From contig NZ_JACHIA010000002.1 of the NCBI RefSeq assembly GCF_014202995.1, positions 200,645 to 264,644 on the forward strand: DNA of 64,000 bases. Reading direction: 5' to 3'. The DNA is from Longimicrobium terrae (GTDB lineage: Bacteria > Gemmatimonadota > Gemmatimonadetes > Longimicrobiales > Longimicrobiaceae). The notes under the pieces were generated by a model. It saw nothing but the letters and a program-made list of their open reading frames with translations. It was not told where the DNA came from and did not search any database. Below are positions 54,222-62,254 of the stretch, piece by piece. Position numbers and translations under genes: made by a program. How positions within the stretch are numbered: the first letter of the stretch is position 1; every line of letters starts with the position of its first letter.

Positions 54222-54583
54222 AGCTGGATTTTCCCGAGGACAGGATCGCTGAGTTCTGCCGGAAGTGGAGCGTGACGGAATTCGCGCTCTTCGGCTCCGT
54301 GCTGCGCGACGACTTCCGTCCGGACAGCGACGTGGACGTACTGCTTACGTTCGGTCCGGATTCCGGCGTGTCGCTGTTCGATTTCGTGGACATGCAGGAC
54401 GAACTGGAAGCGGCGTTCGGGCGCCGCGTGGACGTCAGCAGCCGGCGTGGCGTGGAGCGGAGCGAGAATCCATATCGCCGGAAGGCGATTCTGGAATCGG
54501 CGCGTGTGGTGTACCAACCACGGACCGAAGCGCTGATCGGAGTACCGACAGACCTGGAAGGAAATCGCAGTGACGACGCATAG
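54218..54583 (+). CDS. MNT-type nucleotidyltransferase domain protein (antitoxin-like)
   Basis: 121 residues. The nucleotidyltransferase core is complete: GSVLRDDFRPDSDVDVLLTF with the Gly-Ser and Asp-x-Asp metal motif. In MntA/HepT pairs this protein adenylylates (and neutralises) a HEPN ribonuclease encoded directly after it. Here the next gene is ubiA, and no HEPN partner is seen. So it is either a solo MNT protein or the remnant of a toxin-antitoxin unit inserted in the cluster. It overlaps ubiA by 14 bases. Confidence 0.82.
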   Translation: MKLDFPEDRIAEFCRKWSVTEFALFGSVLRDDFRPDSDVDVLLTFGPDSGVSLFDFVDMQDELEAAFGRRVDVSSRRGVERSENPYRRKAILESARVVYQPRTEALIGVPTDLEGNRSDDA

Positions 54584-55475
54584 ACTGGAAGGGCAGCACA
54601 TCGGGGGGCGGGGGCGGCTGGCGGACTACAGCAATCTGGTGAAGCTGCCGCACACCGTTTTCGCCATGCCGTTCGCGCTCGTGGGCGCCACGCTGGCGAG
54701 CTACCGCTACACCGTGCACGCGCTGGACATCGTGCTGATTCTGGTGGCGTTCACCAGCGCGCGGTTCGCGGCGATGGGCTTCAACCGCATCGCCGACCGT
54801 GCCATCGACGCGCGCAACCCGCGCACGCAGATGCGCGAGATTCCCGCCGGCAAGCTGTCCGTGGGGCAGGCGACCGCGGCGGTGATCATCGCCAGCGTCA
54901 TCTTCTTTGCCTGCGCGGCCATGCTCAACCGCCTGTGCCTGTACCTGGCGCCGGCCGCGCTGGCCATCATCCTGTTCTACTCGTACACCAAGCGCTTCAC
55001 CCGCTACGCGCACCTGGTTCTGGGCTTCTCGCTGGCGATCGCGCCGGTGGGGGCGTACCTGGCCATCGCGGGCGCGTGGAGCCGGCCTGTGGGGGCGCTG
55101 CTGGCCCTGGCGGGGGGCGTGCTGTGCTGGGTGGCGGGGTTCGACATCCTGTACTCGCTGCAGGACATGGACTTTGACCGCGAGCAGGGGCTGCACTCCA
55201 TCCCCTCCAAGCTGGGCGCGAGCGGTGCGCTGGCGTTCTCGCGCGTGCTCCATCTTCTGTCCGCCGGGCTGTTCATCACCCTGGGCCTGCTGCTGCCGGA
55301 ACTGGGCGCCGCGTACTTCGTGGGGTGCGCCGTGATCGCGCTGATGCTGGCGTACGAGCAGAGCCTGGTGCGCAGCGACGATTTCTCGAAGATCGATGCG
55401 GCGTTCTTCAACGTGAACGGCGCGATCAGCGTGGTGTTTCTGCTGATCGTACTCGGCGAGCGGCTGTTCCAGTGA
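54570..55475 (+). CDS. ubiA: UbiA-family prenyltransferase
   Basis: 301 residues, GTG start. Polyprenyl transferase in the inner membrane with about eight helices. First Asp-rich motif NRIADRAIDARNPRT (N-x3-D-x3-D), second motif YSLQDMDFDREQGLHSIP (D-x3-D). In this cluster it should prenylate the naphthoate-type precursor (MqnP/MenA-type step). Its stop overlaps the ubiX start (GTGA). Confidence 0.92.
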   Translation: MTTHRLEGQHIGGRGRLADYSNLVKLPHTVFAMPFALVGATLASYRYTVHALDIVLILVAFTSARFAAMGFNRIADRAIDARNPRTQMREIPAGKLSVGQATAAVIIASVIFFACAAMLNRLCLYLAPAALAIILFYSYTKRFTRYAHLVLGFSLAIAPVGAYLAIAGAWSRPVGALLALAGGVLCWVAGFDILYSLQDMDFDREQGLHSIPSKLGASGALAFSRVLHLLSAGLFITLGLLLPELGAAYFVGCAVIALMLAYEQSLVRSDDFSKIDAAFFNVNGAISVVFLLIVLGERLFQ

Positions 55476-56086
55476 GAGTCGCCGCGGACGCGCCCGTCAC
55501 ATTTGGCATCACCGGCGCGTCGGGCGCACCGTACGCCGTGGCCGCCCTGCGCGCGCTCAACGAGAGCGGCACGCCGGTGCGGCTGATCATCAGCGGCTAC
55601 GGGCTGCGGCTGCTGGCGGAGGAGTGCGGGATCGACGGCATCGATGGGCTGCGCGCGGCCACGGGCGACTGGTCGCGGGTGGAGTTCTACGACTCGCTGG
55701 ACCGCGGCGCCACGCCGGCCTCCGGCTCCGCTCCGTCGCGCGGCATGGTGGTCTGCCCGTGCTCGATGGGGACGCTGGCCTCCATCGCCGCGGGGACGTC
55801 GCGCAACCTCGTGGAGCGCTCGGCGGACGTGGCGCTCAAGGAGCGGCGCCCGCTGATCCTCGTACCGCGCGAGACGCCGCTGTCGCTGATCCACCTGGAA
55901 AACATGACGCGGCTGACGAGGGCCGGGGCCACCATCATGCCCGCCGCGCCCGGGTTCTACCATCGCCCGCGGTCCATCGACGACCTGGTGGACTTCGTGG
56001 CGGCGCGCATTCTGGACCATCTGGACGTGCCGCACACGCTGGGCGCGCGGTGGAAGAGCGGGGAACGCCCGGTGGAGGACGCGTGA
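55472..56086 (+). CDS. ubiX: flavin prenyltransferase UbiX
   Basis: 204 residues from a GTG within the ubiA stop. Makes prenylated FMN needed by UbiD. Motifs: TFGITGASGAPYAVA (FMN binding), VVCPCSMGTLASIAAGTSRNLVERSADVALKE, RPLILVPRETPLSLIHLENM, and the C-terminal FYHRPRSIDDLVDFVAARILDHL. Last gene of the menaquinone cluster. Confidence 0.94.
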   Translation: MRVAADAPVTFGITGASGAPYAVAALRALNESGTPVRLIISGYGLRLLAEECGIDGIDGLRAATGDWSRVEFYDSLDRGATPASGSAPSRGMVVCPCSMGTLASIAAGTSRNLVERSADVALKERRPLILVPRETPLSLIHLENMTRLTRAGATIMPAAPGFYHRPRSIDDLVDFVAARILDHLDVPHTLGARWKSGERPVEDA

Positions 56087-56159
56087 CCTGTCAGTGGACG
56101 GGACCCATGATCGTTGCAGTGATGACACCCATCCCCGTTCACCCGCCCGCGACAGACCC

Positions 56160-56543
56160 ATGCGCCGCAGACTGACCGCCCTCGCCCTTGCCGCCGCCCT
56201 CACCACTGGCTGCGATTCTCCGCTGGATTCCGGCTCCGCGCCCTCGTTCGCGATTTCCACCAAGCTGGGTGTCATCACCCTGGCCAACGGAGGCGACGAG
56301 CCGGTCTACTATTTTCTGGTGGAGCGCGAGGCCCAGGCGTACGTGGACTGGATTCCCTGCGCCAAGCCGGACACGTGCACCGGTGTCGCGCCGGGAACCG
56401 CGGTCCGGCTGGGCTACAACCAGATCGTCGGCTACGACCGGGGCGACCGCGAGGCGGTGCTGACCCGCTACCGGCTGGACCGGCAGGCGGACGGCAGCTA
56501 CAAGGCGACAGACTTTCACCACACCAGCATTCCGCTGCGGTGA
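56160..56543 (+). CDS. small lipoprotein, 127 residues
   Basis: ATG at 56160. Signal peptide RRRLTALALAAALTTGC with lipobox L-T-T-G-C at about residues 14-18. The mature part is beta-rich: KLGVITLANGGDEPVYYFLVEREAQAYVDWIPCAKPDTCTGVAPG (a Cys pair) and AVRLGYNQIVGYDRGD. Not recognised. A truncated relative follows directly. Confidence 0.75.
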   Translation: MRRRLTALALAAALTTGCDSPLDSGSAPSFAISTKLGVITLANGGDEPVYYFLVEREAQAYVDWIPCAKPDTCTGVAPGTAVRLGYNQIVGYDRGDREAVLTRYRLDRQADGSYKATDFHHTSIPLR

Positions 56544-56562
56544 TGGACTTCCGTCCTCCGCT

Positions 56563-56721
56563 GTGGATGACGGCAATCGCCGCTGGTTGATCGCATCCGC
56601 CGTCGCCGCGGCCGCCCACACCGGCGGCTGCGGCGATCCGTTGAACGGCGGCGTGCTCGCGGTTTCTGCCCGGCTGCGTGTCATCTCCCTGACGGACGCG
56701 GCGACCGCCCGGGGCAGTTGA
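56563..56721 (+). pseudogene. truncated copy of the preceding lipoprotein gene
   Basis: From the GTG at 56563 to the TGA at 56721 (52 codons) the reading NRRWLIASAVAAAAHTGGC...DPLN...SARLRVISLTDA aligns with RRRLTALALAAALTTGC...SPLD...STKLGVITLANG of the gene just upstream. It still has a signal peptide and lipobox cysteine but stops 75 residues early. Either a degenerated duplicate or a very short lipoprotein. Confidence 0.6.
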
Positions 56722-56789
56722 TCTACGGGAGTCCGCACCCGGTCCGGACGACCTTCAAGCGCTCCTCCACATCATCACCCTCCGCTGCG

Positions 56790-57290
56790 ATGACCGACGA
56801 CGCGACCGTGAAGCTGGGAATCATCAGCGACACGCACGGAATGCTGCGGGCCGAGGTGTTCACGGTCTTCGAGGGAGTGGACCACATCCTCCACGCCGGC
56901 GACATCGGCGATCTGGACATCCTCACCGAACTCGCCACGTTCGCGCCGGTCACGGGCGTGTGGGGGAACGTGGATACGATGGACATCCGCGCTCGTGTGC
57001 CCGAAGTCGCACGGATCGAACTCGGCGGCGTTTCCATCGTCGTCGTCCACGGAATGCAGTTCGGCTCGCCATCGCCCGAAAAGCTCGTCCGAGAGTACCC
57101 GGACGCGGAGCTGGTCGTCTTCGGCCACTCGCACCGGCCGCTGATCGAGCGGGTGGGGCGGACACTGGCCGTCAATCCCGGCAGCGCCGGCCGCCGCCGC
57201 TTCGCCGATCCGGTCACCGTCGCGCTCGCGGAGATCGCGGGCGGAACGGTCACGGCCCGGCTCGTCCACCTGGATCCCGACCGGCGCTGA
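56790..57290 (+). CDS. YfcE/MJ0936-type metallophosphoesterase
   Basis: 166 residues from the ATG at 56790. Metal motifs are complete: LGIISDTHGMLR, HAGDIGD, GVWGNVDTMD (Val for Cys or Ser), VVHGMQFG and VFGHSHRP. Cytoplasmic phosphodiesterase of the small YfcE family; physiological substrate unknown. An upstream in-frame ATG (56718) lies inside the pseudogene end and is less likely. Confidence 0.85.
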   Translation: MTDDATVKLGIISDTHGMLRAEVFTVFEGVDHILHAGDIGDLDILTELATFAPVTGVWGNVDTMDIRARVPEVARIELGGVSIVVVHGMQFGSPSPEKLVREYPDAELVVFGHSHRPLIERVGRTLAVNPGSAGRRRFADPVTVALAEIAGGTVTARLVHLDPDRR

Positions 57291-57325
57291 GCCGTCCCCT
57301 TCCTCATCCCACGCCCGATCTGTCC

Positions 57326-58870
57326 GTGCGCCTTTGCCTGCTCGCCGCCGCGGCGGCCCTGCTCGCCGCCGTTCCCGCATCCGCGCAGAACCGCAATGCG
57401 GACCGCGTGCTGCGCGCCATCCAGGAAGAAGGGACGGCGCGGTCGCGGCTGGAGCCCATGGCGCAGGCGCTGTTCGACTCCATCGGCCCGCGGCTGACGG
57501 GAAGCGCGGGGCAGGCCGCGGCGCACCGGTGGGCCGTGGAGCAGTTTCGCGGATGGGGGATCGACGCGCGCACGGAGCCGTACGGCACCTGGGTGGGGTG
57601 GGACCGCGGAACGCTGCACGCCGACCTGCTGGCGCCGCGGGTGAAGTCGCTGGAAGCGCGCTCGCTCTCCTGGAGCCCGGGAACCAGCGGCGCGGTCACG
57701 GGCGAGGTCATCGCCATCCCTGAACTGCAGAACGTGGACGCACTGCGTGCGTGGCTGCCGACCATCCGCGGCAAGTTCGTCCTGGCCGCGGCGGAGCCGG
57801 CCAGCTGCCGCCCGGTGGAGAACTGGCAGCAGTGGGCGCGGCCGGAGGGGCTGGCCGACCTGGCGCGGCGGACGGCGCTGGCGGACAGCGCATGGAACGG
57901 CATGCTGCGGCGCCTGCGCCTGACCTCGGCGGAGCTGGTGGGTGGATTGAGCCAGTCCGGCGCGGCGGGCGTGCTCACCAGTGACTGGACGGGCGGATGG
58001 GGCACGCAGCGCGTCCACTACACCTTTGGCGCGGGCGCGCCGGTGCTGGACGTTACCTGCGAGGACTTCGGCCTCCTTTCCCGCCTGGCGCGCCGCGGGC
58101 AGGGTCCGCGCATCCGCGTGGCGAGCACCGCCGCCTTTACCGACACCGCCGCGCCCGCCGCCAACACCATCGCCACCCTTCCCGGCCGCCAGCTTCCGAA
58201 CGAGTACGTGGTGCTGAGCGCGCACTTCGACAGCTGGGACGCGGGATCGGGCGCCACGGACAACGGCACCGGCGTGCTGACCATGATGGAGGCCGCGCGC
58301 ATCCTGCGCACCGTCTATCCCCGGCCCAAGCGGACCATCGTCATCGGCCTGTGGGGGAGCGAGGAGCAGGGATTGAACGGCTCGCGCGCGTTCGCCGAAG
58401 ATCATCCCGAGATCGTGGACGGTCTGCAGGCGCTGCTGAACCAGGACACGGGCACGGGGCGCATCGAGCGCGTGTCGCTGCAGGGGTTCAGCGGCGCGGG
58501 GCCGTTCTGGCGCCGCTGGCTGGCCGCCCTGCCGCGCGACGTGGCGGACGGAATCGAGCTGGACGATCCCGGCCTGCCCAGCGCGGGCTCCAGCGACCAC
58601 TCGTCGTTCGTGTGCCGCGGCGCGCCGGGGTTCTGGCTGCTTTCCAAATCGTGGGATTACGGGACGTATACCTGGCACACCGACCGCGACACGTATGACA
58701 AGGTCGTGTTCGACGACGTGCGCCGGAACGCCATCACCATCGCCATGCTGGCGTGGCAGGCCGCGGAAGACGAGCGCGTCCCCCGCACCCGGCGCGAGAT
58801 GCCGGCCAACGCGGCCGGCGCGGCGGGGCAGTGGCCCGCCTGCCAGGCCCCGCAGCGCGCCGTGCAGTAG
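57326..58870 (+). CDS. secreted M28-family metallopeptidase (first of a pair)
   Basis: 514 residues, GTG start chosen because it opens the signal peptide RLCLLAAAAALLAAVPASAQ. Zinc ligands: LSAHFDSWDAGSGATDNGTG (His, Asp, Asp), GSEEQGLNGSRAFAEDHPE (Glu pair), NQDTGTG and GSSDHSSFV (His). An inserted PA-like domain is at about 130-290. It would cleave peptides in the periplasm or outside. Tandem paralogue follows 73 bases later. Confidence 0.85.
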   Translation: MRLCLLAAAAALLAAVPASAQNRNADRVLRAIQEEGTARSRLEPMAQALFDSIGPRLTGSAGQAAAHRWAVEQFRGWGIDARTEPYGTWVGWDRGTLHADLLAPRVKSLEARSLSWSPGTSGAVTGEVIAIPELQNVDALRAWLPTIRGKFVLAAAEPASCRPVENWQQWARPEGLADLARRTALADSAWNGMLRRLRLTSAELVGGLSQSGAAGVLTSDWTGGWGTQRVHYTFGAGAPVLDVTCEDFGLLSRLARRGQGPRIRVASTAAFTDTAAPAANTIATLPGRQLPNEYVVLSAHFDSWDAGSGATDNGTGVLTMMEAARILRTVYPRPKRTIVIGLWGSEEQGLNGSRAFAEDHPEIVDGLQALLNQDTGTGRIERVSLQGFSGAGPFWRRWLAALPRDVADGIELDDPGLPSAGSSDHSSFVCRGAPGFWLLSKSWDYGTYTWHTDRDTYDKVVFDDVRRNAITIAMLAWQAAEDERVPRTRREMPANAAGAAGQWPACQAPQRAVQ

Positions 58871-58943
58871 AAGGCCGTACCCAACCGCCGCCCCGTGCGG
58901 CGCCCGCCGGACCATCCGGCATTTCCACCCCTGGAGACGATTG

Positions 58944-60518
58944 ATGAAACGAACCGTACTCGCGGCACTTGCCGCCGCGGCGGTGCTGTCCGCCCCGGCG
59001 GCCGCGCAGCCGCAGTGGACCACCACGGACCCCGTGCTGCGCGCCATCTGGGAAGAAGAGATGCAGCGTTCGCAGCTGCAGACGCTGGGGCAGGCGCTGA
59101 TGGACTCCATCGGCCCGCGGCTCACCGCGTCGCCGGGGATGGAGGCGGCGCAGCGCTGGGCCATCGCCCAGTACGCGCAGTGGGGGATCACCGCGCGCAC
59201 GGAGCGCTACGGCACGTGGCGCGGCTGGCGGCGCGGCATCACCCACATCGACCTGATGACGCCGCGCGTGCGCTCGCTGGAAGGGCAGATGCTGTCGTGG
59301 AGCCCGGGCACCCGCGGGCCGGTGACGGCCGGCGTCGTCACCCTGCCGGACTTCGCGGATTCCACGGCGTTCGCGGCGTGGCTGCCCACGGTGCGCGGCA
59401 AGTTCGTGATGACCTCGTTCGCGCAGCCCACCTGCCGCCCAGATGACAACTGGGCGCGCTGGGCGGTGGCCGCGGACTGGGAGCGCTACCGCGCGGCCCG
59501 CACGGCCGAGATGACGGCGTTCAACCAGCGGCTGGCGCGCGCCGGCACCAACGGGCGCGACCTTCCCACGAAGCTGGAGCAGGCCGGCGCGGTGGGCGTG
59601 GTGACCAGCCTGTGGTCGCAGGGGTGGGGCGTGGACAAGATCTTCAACGCCCGCACCCGCCAGGTGCCCACGGTGGACCTGAGCTGCGAGGACTACGGCC
59701 TGGTGTGGCGCCTGTCGATGAACGGCGACGCGCCCACGCTGCGCATGGAAGCCGAGGCGGAGTTCACGGGCGAGGAAGTGCCGGTGAGCAACGTGGTGGC
59801 CGAGGTTCGCGGCCGCCGCAAGCCCAACGAGTACATCATGCTGAGCGCCCACTTCGACTCGTGGGACGGCGGATCGGGCGCCACGGACAACGGCACCGGC
59901 ACGCTGGTGATGATGGAGGCGATGCGCATCCTGCAGAAGGTGTATCCGCGCCCCAACCGCACCATTCTTTCCGGCCACTGGAGCGGCGAAGAGCTGGGCC
60001 TCGTAGGGTCGCGCGCCTTTGCCGAGGACCATCCGGACGTGGTTCGCGGGCTGCACGTGCTGTTCAACCAGGACAACGGCACTGGGCGCGTGCGCAACAT
60101 CCCCATGCAGGGCTTTACGCAGACGGCTCCCGTGTGGCGCCGCTGGCTGGCCGCCATGCCGGCGTTCGTGACGGACAGCGTGCAGATCGACGATCCGGGC
60201 GCCCCGGGCGGCGGCGGGTCCGACCACGCGTCGTTCGTGTGCCACGGCGCGCCGGCGTTCATGCTGGGATCGCTGTCGTGGGATTACGGCTCGTACACGT
60301 GGCACACCAACCGCGACACCTACGACAAGATCTCGTGGGATGACGTGCAGCGGAACGCCATGATGGTGGCCATGCTCGTGTACCTGGCCGACCAGGAGCA
60401 GGCGCCGCTGCCGCGCACGCAGCGCACCGACTTCCCGGTGAACCAGCAGACCGGGCAGCCGGGCTCCTGGCCCGCCTGCACGGCCCCCTTCCGCAGCGCC
60501 GCCCAGAGCACGCGCTGA
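58944..60518 (+). CDS. secreted M28-family metallopeptidase (second of a pair)
   Basis: 524 residues from the ATG at 58944, preceded by GGAGAC. Signal peptide MKRTVLAALAAAAVLSAPAA. Zinc ligands LSAHFDSWDGGSGATDNGTG, HWSGEELGLVGSRAFAEDHPD, FNQDNGTG and GGSDHASFV. About half of the residues match the upstream gene in the catalytic domain, so the pair arose by duplication. Followed by a strong terminator. Confidence 0.87.
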   Translation: MKRTVLAALAAAAVLSAPAAAQPQWTTTDPVLRAIWEEEMQRSQLQTLGQALMDSIGPRLTASPGMEAAQRWAIAQYAQWGITARTERYGTWRGWRRGITHIDLMTPRVRSLEGQMLSWSPGTRGPVTAGVVTLPDFADSTAFAAWLPTVRGKFVMTSFAQPTCRPDDNWARWAVAADWERYRAARTAEMTAFNQRLARAGTNGRDLPTKLEQAGAVGVVTSLWSQGWGVDKIFNARTRQVPTVDLSCEDYGLVWRLSMNGDAPTLRMEAEAEFTGEEVPVSNVVAEVRGRRKPNEYIMLSAHFDSWDGGSGATDNGTGTLVMMEAMRILQKVYPRPNRTILSGHWSGEELGLVGSRAFAEDHPDVVRGLHVLFNQDNGTGRVRNIPMQGFTQTAPVWRRWLAAMPAFVTDSVQIDDPGAPGGGGSDHASFVCHGAPAFMLGSLSWDYGSYTWHTNRDTYDKISWDDVQRNAMMVAMLVYLADQEQAPLPRTQRTDFPVNQQTGQPGSWPACTAPFRSAAQSTR

Positions 60519-60536
60519 TCGGTTGATGGTTGATGG

Positions 60537-60578
60537 AAGAGCCCCCGCCCGGCACTGCGCCGGGCGGGGGCTCTTTTT
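60537..60578 (+). terminator. rho-independent terminator after the M28 pair
   Basis: Hairpin GAGCCCCCGCCCGGC/complement around ACTGC, followed by TTTTTG. Confidence 0.88.
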
Positions 60579-60649
60579 GTTTGATGACAGACGGTTCGGT
60601 GTGGGGGGCGGAGTTCACGGGCGGCCCCCACCCGGGCCGGCACCACCGG

Positions 60650-60690
60650 CCCACCCTCCCCCAAAAAATACTGGGGGAGGGTTGAGGGGC
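60650..60690. repeat. CCCTCCCCC hairpin near repeat R1
   Basis: CCCACCCTCCCCCAAAAAATACTGGGGGAGGGTTG: a 9-10 bp stem, similar in style to module A of R1 but not the same sequence. It lies just before copy 3. Confidence 0.55.
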
Positions 60691-60743
60691 GGCCGATGGT
60701 CAGGTGTGGGAAGCGGAATTTTCGCGCGGGCGAGGGTATCCTG

Positions 60744-61083
60744 AGCGAATGAATCCGCCGCTCCAGAAGCGGTAAGCCCCGACACGGCGCCCACAGGCGC
60801 CGTTCGGGGCTTCAACAGCATCGAGATGATCGATCGCGGCGCGGTCCAGTCCGCGCAGGCGGACTTCGTGTTTTTCGAGGCGCGGTTTCAACCGCCGGGC
60901 GGAAATCGCCTGCCTCCCCCAACCCGCCGCCGCTCCGAAACCTTTCTTCTCCGCCGACTCGCGCTCCCGCACCGAACGCGGCTTCTCCGCCAAACCCGGC
61001 TGCCGCGCCGGTCTGGGGTGTGCTCCCTCTCCCACATCGGTTCGTGGGAGAGGGTCGCCGCGCGCAGCGCGCGGGGTGAGGGC
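60744..61083 (-). repeat. modular intergenic repeat R1, copy 3 (inverted)
   Basis: Reads on the minus strand in the same A-B-C order as copies 1 and 2. A with CCCTCTCCCAC hairpin at about 61022-61083, B (GGCGGTTGAAACCGCGCCTCG) at about 60849-60900, C (GTTGAAGCCCC...TCGGGGCTTACCGCTTCTGG) at 60744-60816. It is the whole gap between the M28 pair and the metallophosphoesterase gene. Confidence 0.85.
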
Positions 61084-61084
61084 C

Positions 61085-62149
61085 CTACGCTTCTTCCTCG
61101 CCCGGAACGGTGTCGCGCCTGACCGTGTCGGCCTCCGGCGTGAACTGCTGGATCAGCGAGTCCACATTCACCGTCGCGGCCGCCGAGGCGGTGTCGCGCT
61201 TCACCGCGCCGCCCACCGGGCGCAGCGTGATCATGGCCACCTCCGGCGGTGCCCCGAAGCGCACGGGAACGAACGAGAAGCCCACGCCGCAGGTGATGAA
61301 CAGCGTGCTGCCGCGAATGCGGTAGATGCGGTTGGTGCCCACGCCCGTCTCCTGCGGAAACAGCTCCGTGTTCACCCAGCTCAGCCGCGGCGTTCCCGGC
61401 ACTTCCAGCCCGCCGCAGAAGGTGTGGCCGGAGATCATGGACGGATACTTGTCCGTGGGCAGCGTAGCCGCGGAGACGGGCATGTGCGCCAGCATCACCG
61501 GCGTGCGCCCGCCGCCGGGGATGCCGCCGTACGTCTCCGCGCGGCGCCAGTCCGGCCGGCGCGCGGTGTACGGATCAATCCCCGCGATGTACGCCGTGTC
61601 GCCGTTGCGGCCGAACGCGACGCGCTGGTTCATCAGCACGCGCACGCCGTTGCGCTCCAGCGCCTGGCGGGTGAGGATGGCCATGCTGTCCGGCTCGCCC
61701 TCGGTGCTTTCGGCCATGTCCTCGTTGCCCAGCACCGCGTACACCGGGCGTCCCTTGGCCGGCTCCAGCACGCGGTCCAGCGCCGCGAAGTCGCCGCCGC
61801 GCCCCACGTAGTCGCCCAGCAGCACGATCAGGTCGGGGCGCTCGGCGACGGCGCGCTCCATGGCGGCCCGCGCCACGTTCACGTTGTCGGGCCACATCCC
61901 CAGGTGAAAGTCGGAAAGCGCGGCGATCCGCATTCCGTTCCACCCGTCGGGAAGGTCGATGACCTCGATCTCCACCGGGGTCACGCGGACGATGTCGCCC
62001 GCCCGCGCCCCGTACGGCGAGTTGGAGGGAACAGCGGTCGCGGTGTCGTCGTCGATGGCCCGGTCGGCGGCGCCGGACGGGCCGCGGCCGCAGGCGGAAA
62101 CCGCGATGGCGGCGGCAACAAGCAGGAAAGGGCGGATGGACCTCCGCAT
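61085..62149 (-). CDS. metallophosphoesterase lipoprotein with altered metal motifs
   Basis: 354 residues from the ATG at 62149. Signal peptide with lipobox VSACG at about residues 16-20. Calcineurin-like fold: LSDFHLG, LLGDYVGRGGD, LGNEDMAE, AHMPVSA and ISGHTFCGG. The usual GNHD reads G-N-E-D and the usual GHTHGGQ reads G-H-T-F-C-G-G, so two metal ligands are replaced. This YkuE/LpxG-like protein sits in the periplasm or outer membrane. Activity may be lost or changed. Confidence 0.75.
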   Translation of the reverse strand: MRRSIRPFLLVAAAIAVSACGRGPSGAADRAIDDDTATAVPSNSPYGARAGDIVRVTPVEIEVIDLPDGWNGMRIAALSDFHLGMWPDNVNVARAAMERAVAERPDLIVLLGDYVGRGGDFAALDRVLEPAKGRPVYAVLGNEDMAESTEGEPDSMAILTRQALERNGVRVLMNQRVAFGRNGDTAYIAGIDPYTARRPDWRRAETYGGIPGGGRTPVMLAHMPVSAATLPTDKYPSMISGHTFCGGLEVPGTPRLSWVNTELFPQETGVGTNRIYRIRGSTLFITCGVGFSFVPVRFGAPPEVAMITLRPVGGAVKRDTASAAATVNVDSLIQQFTPEADTVRRDTVPGEEEA

Positions 62150-62254
62150 CAACAGCTCCGTCGGGGGTTGCGTGCGCGCGTGGTTCTGGGGCAGGTGCCC
62201 GCGCCCGGCGGGCGCAACGGCCATGCCACGCCCGCGCACGGCCCCGGATCGCCG

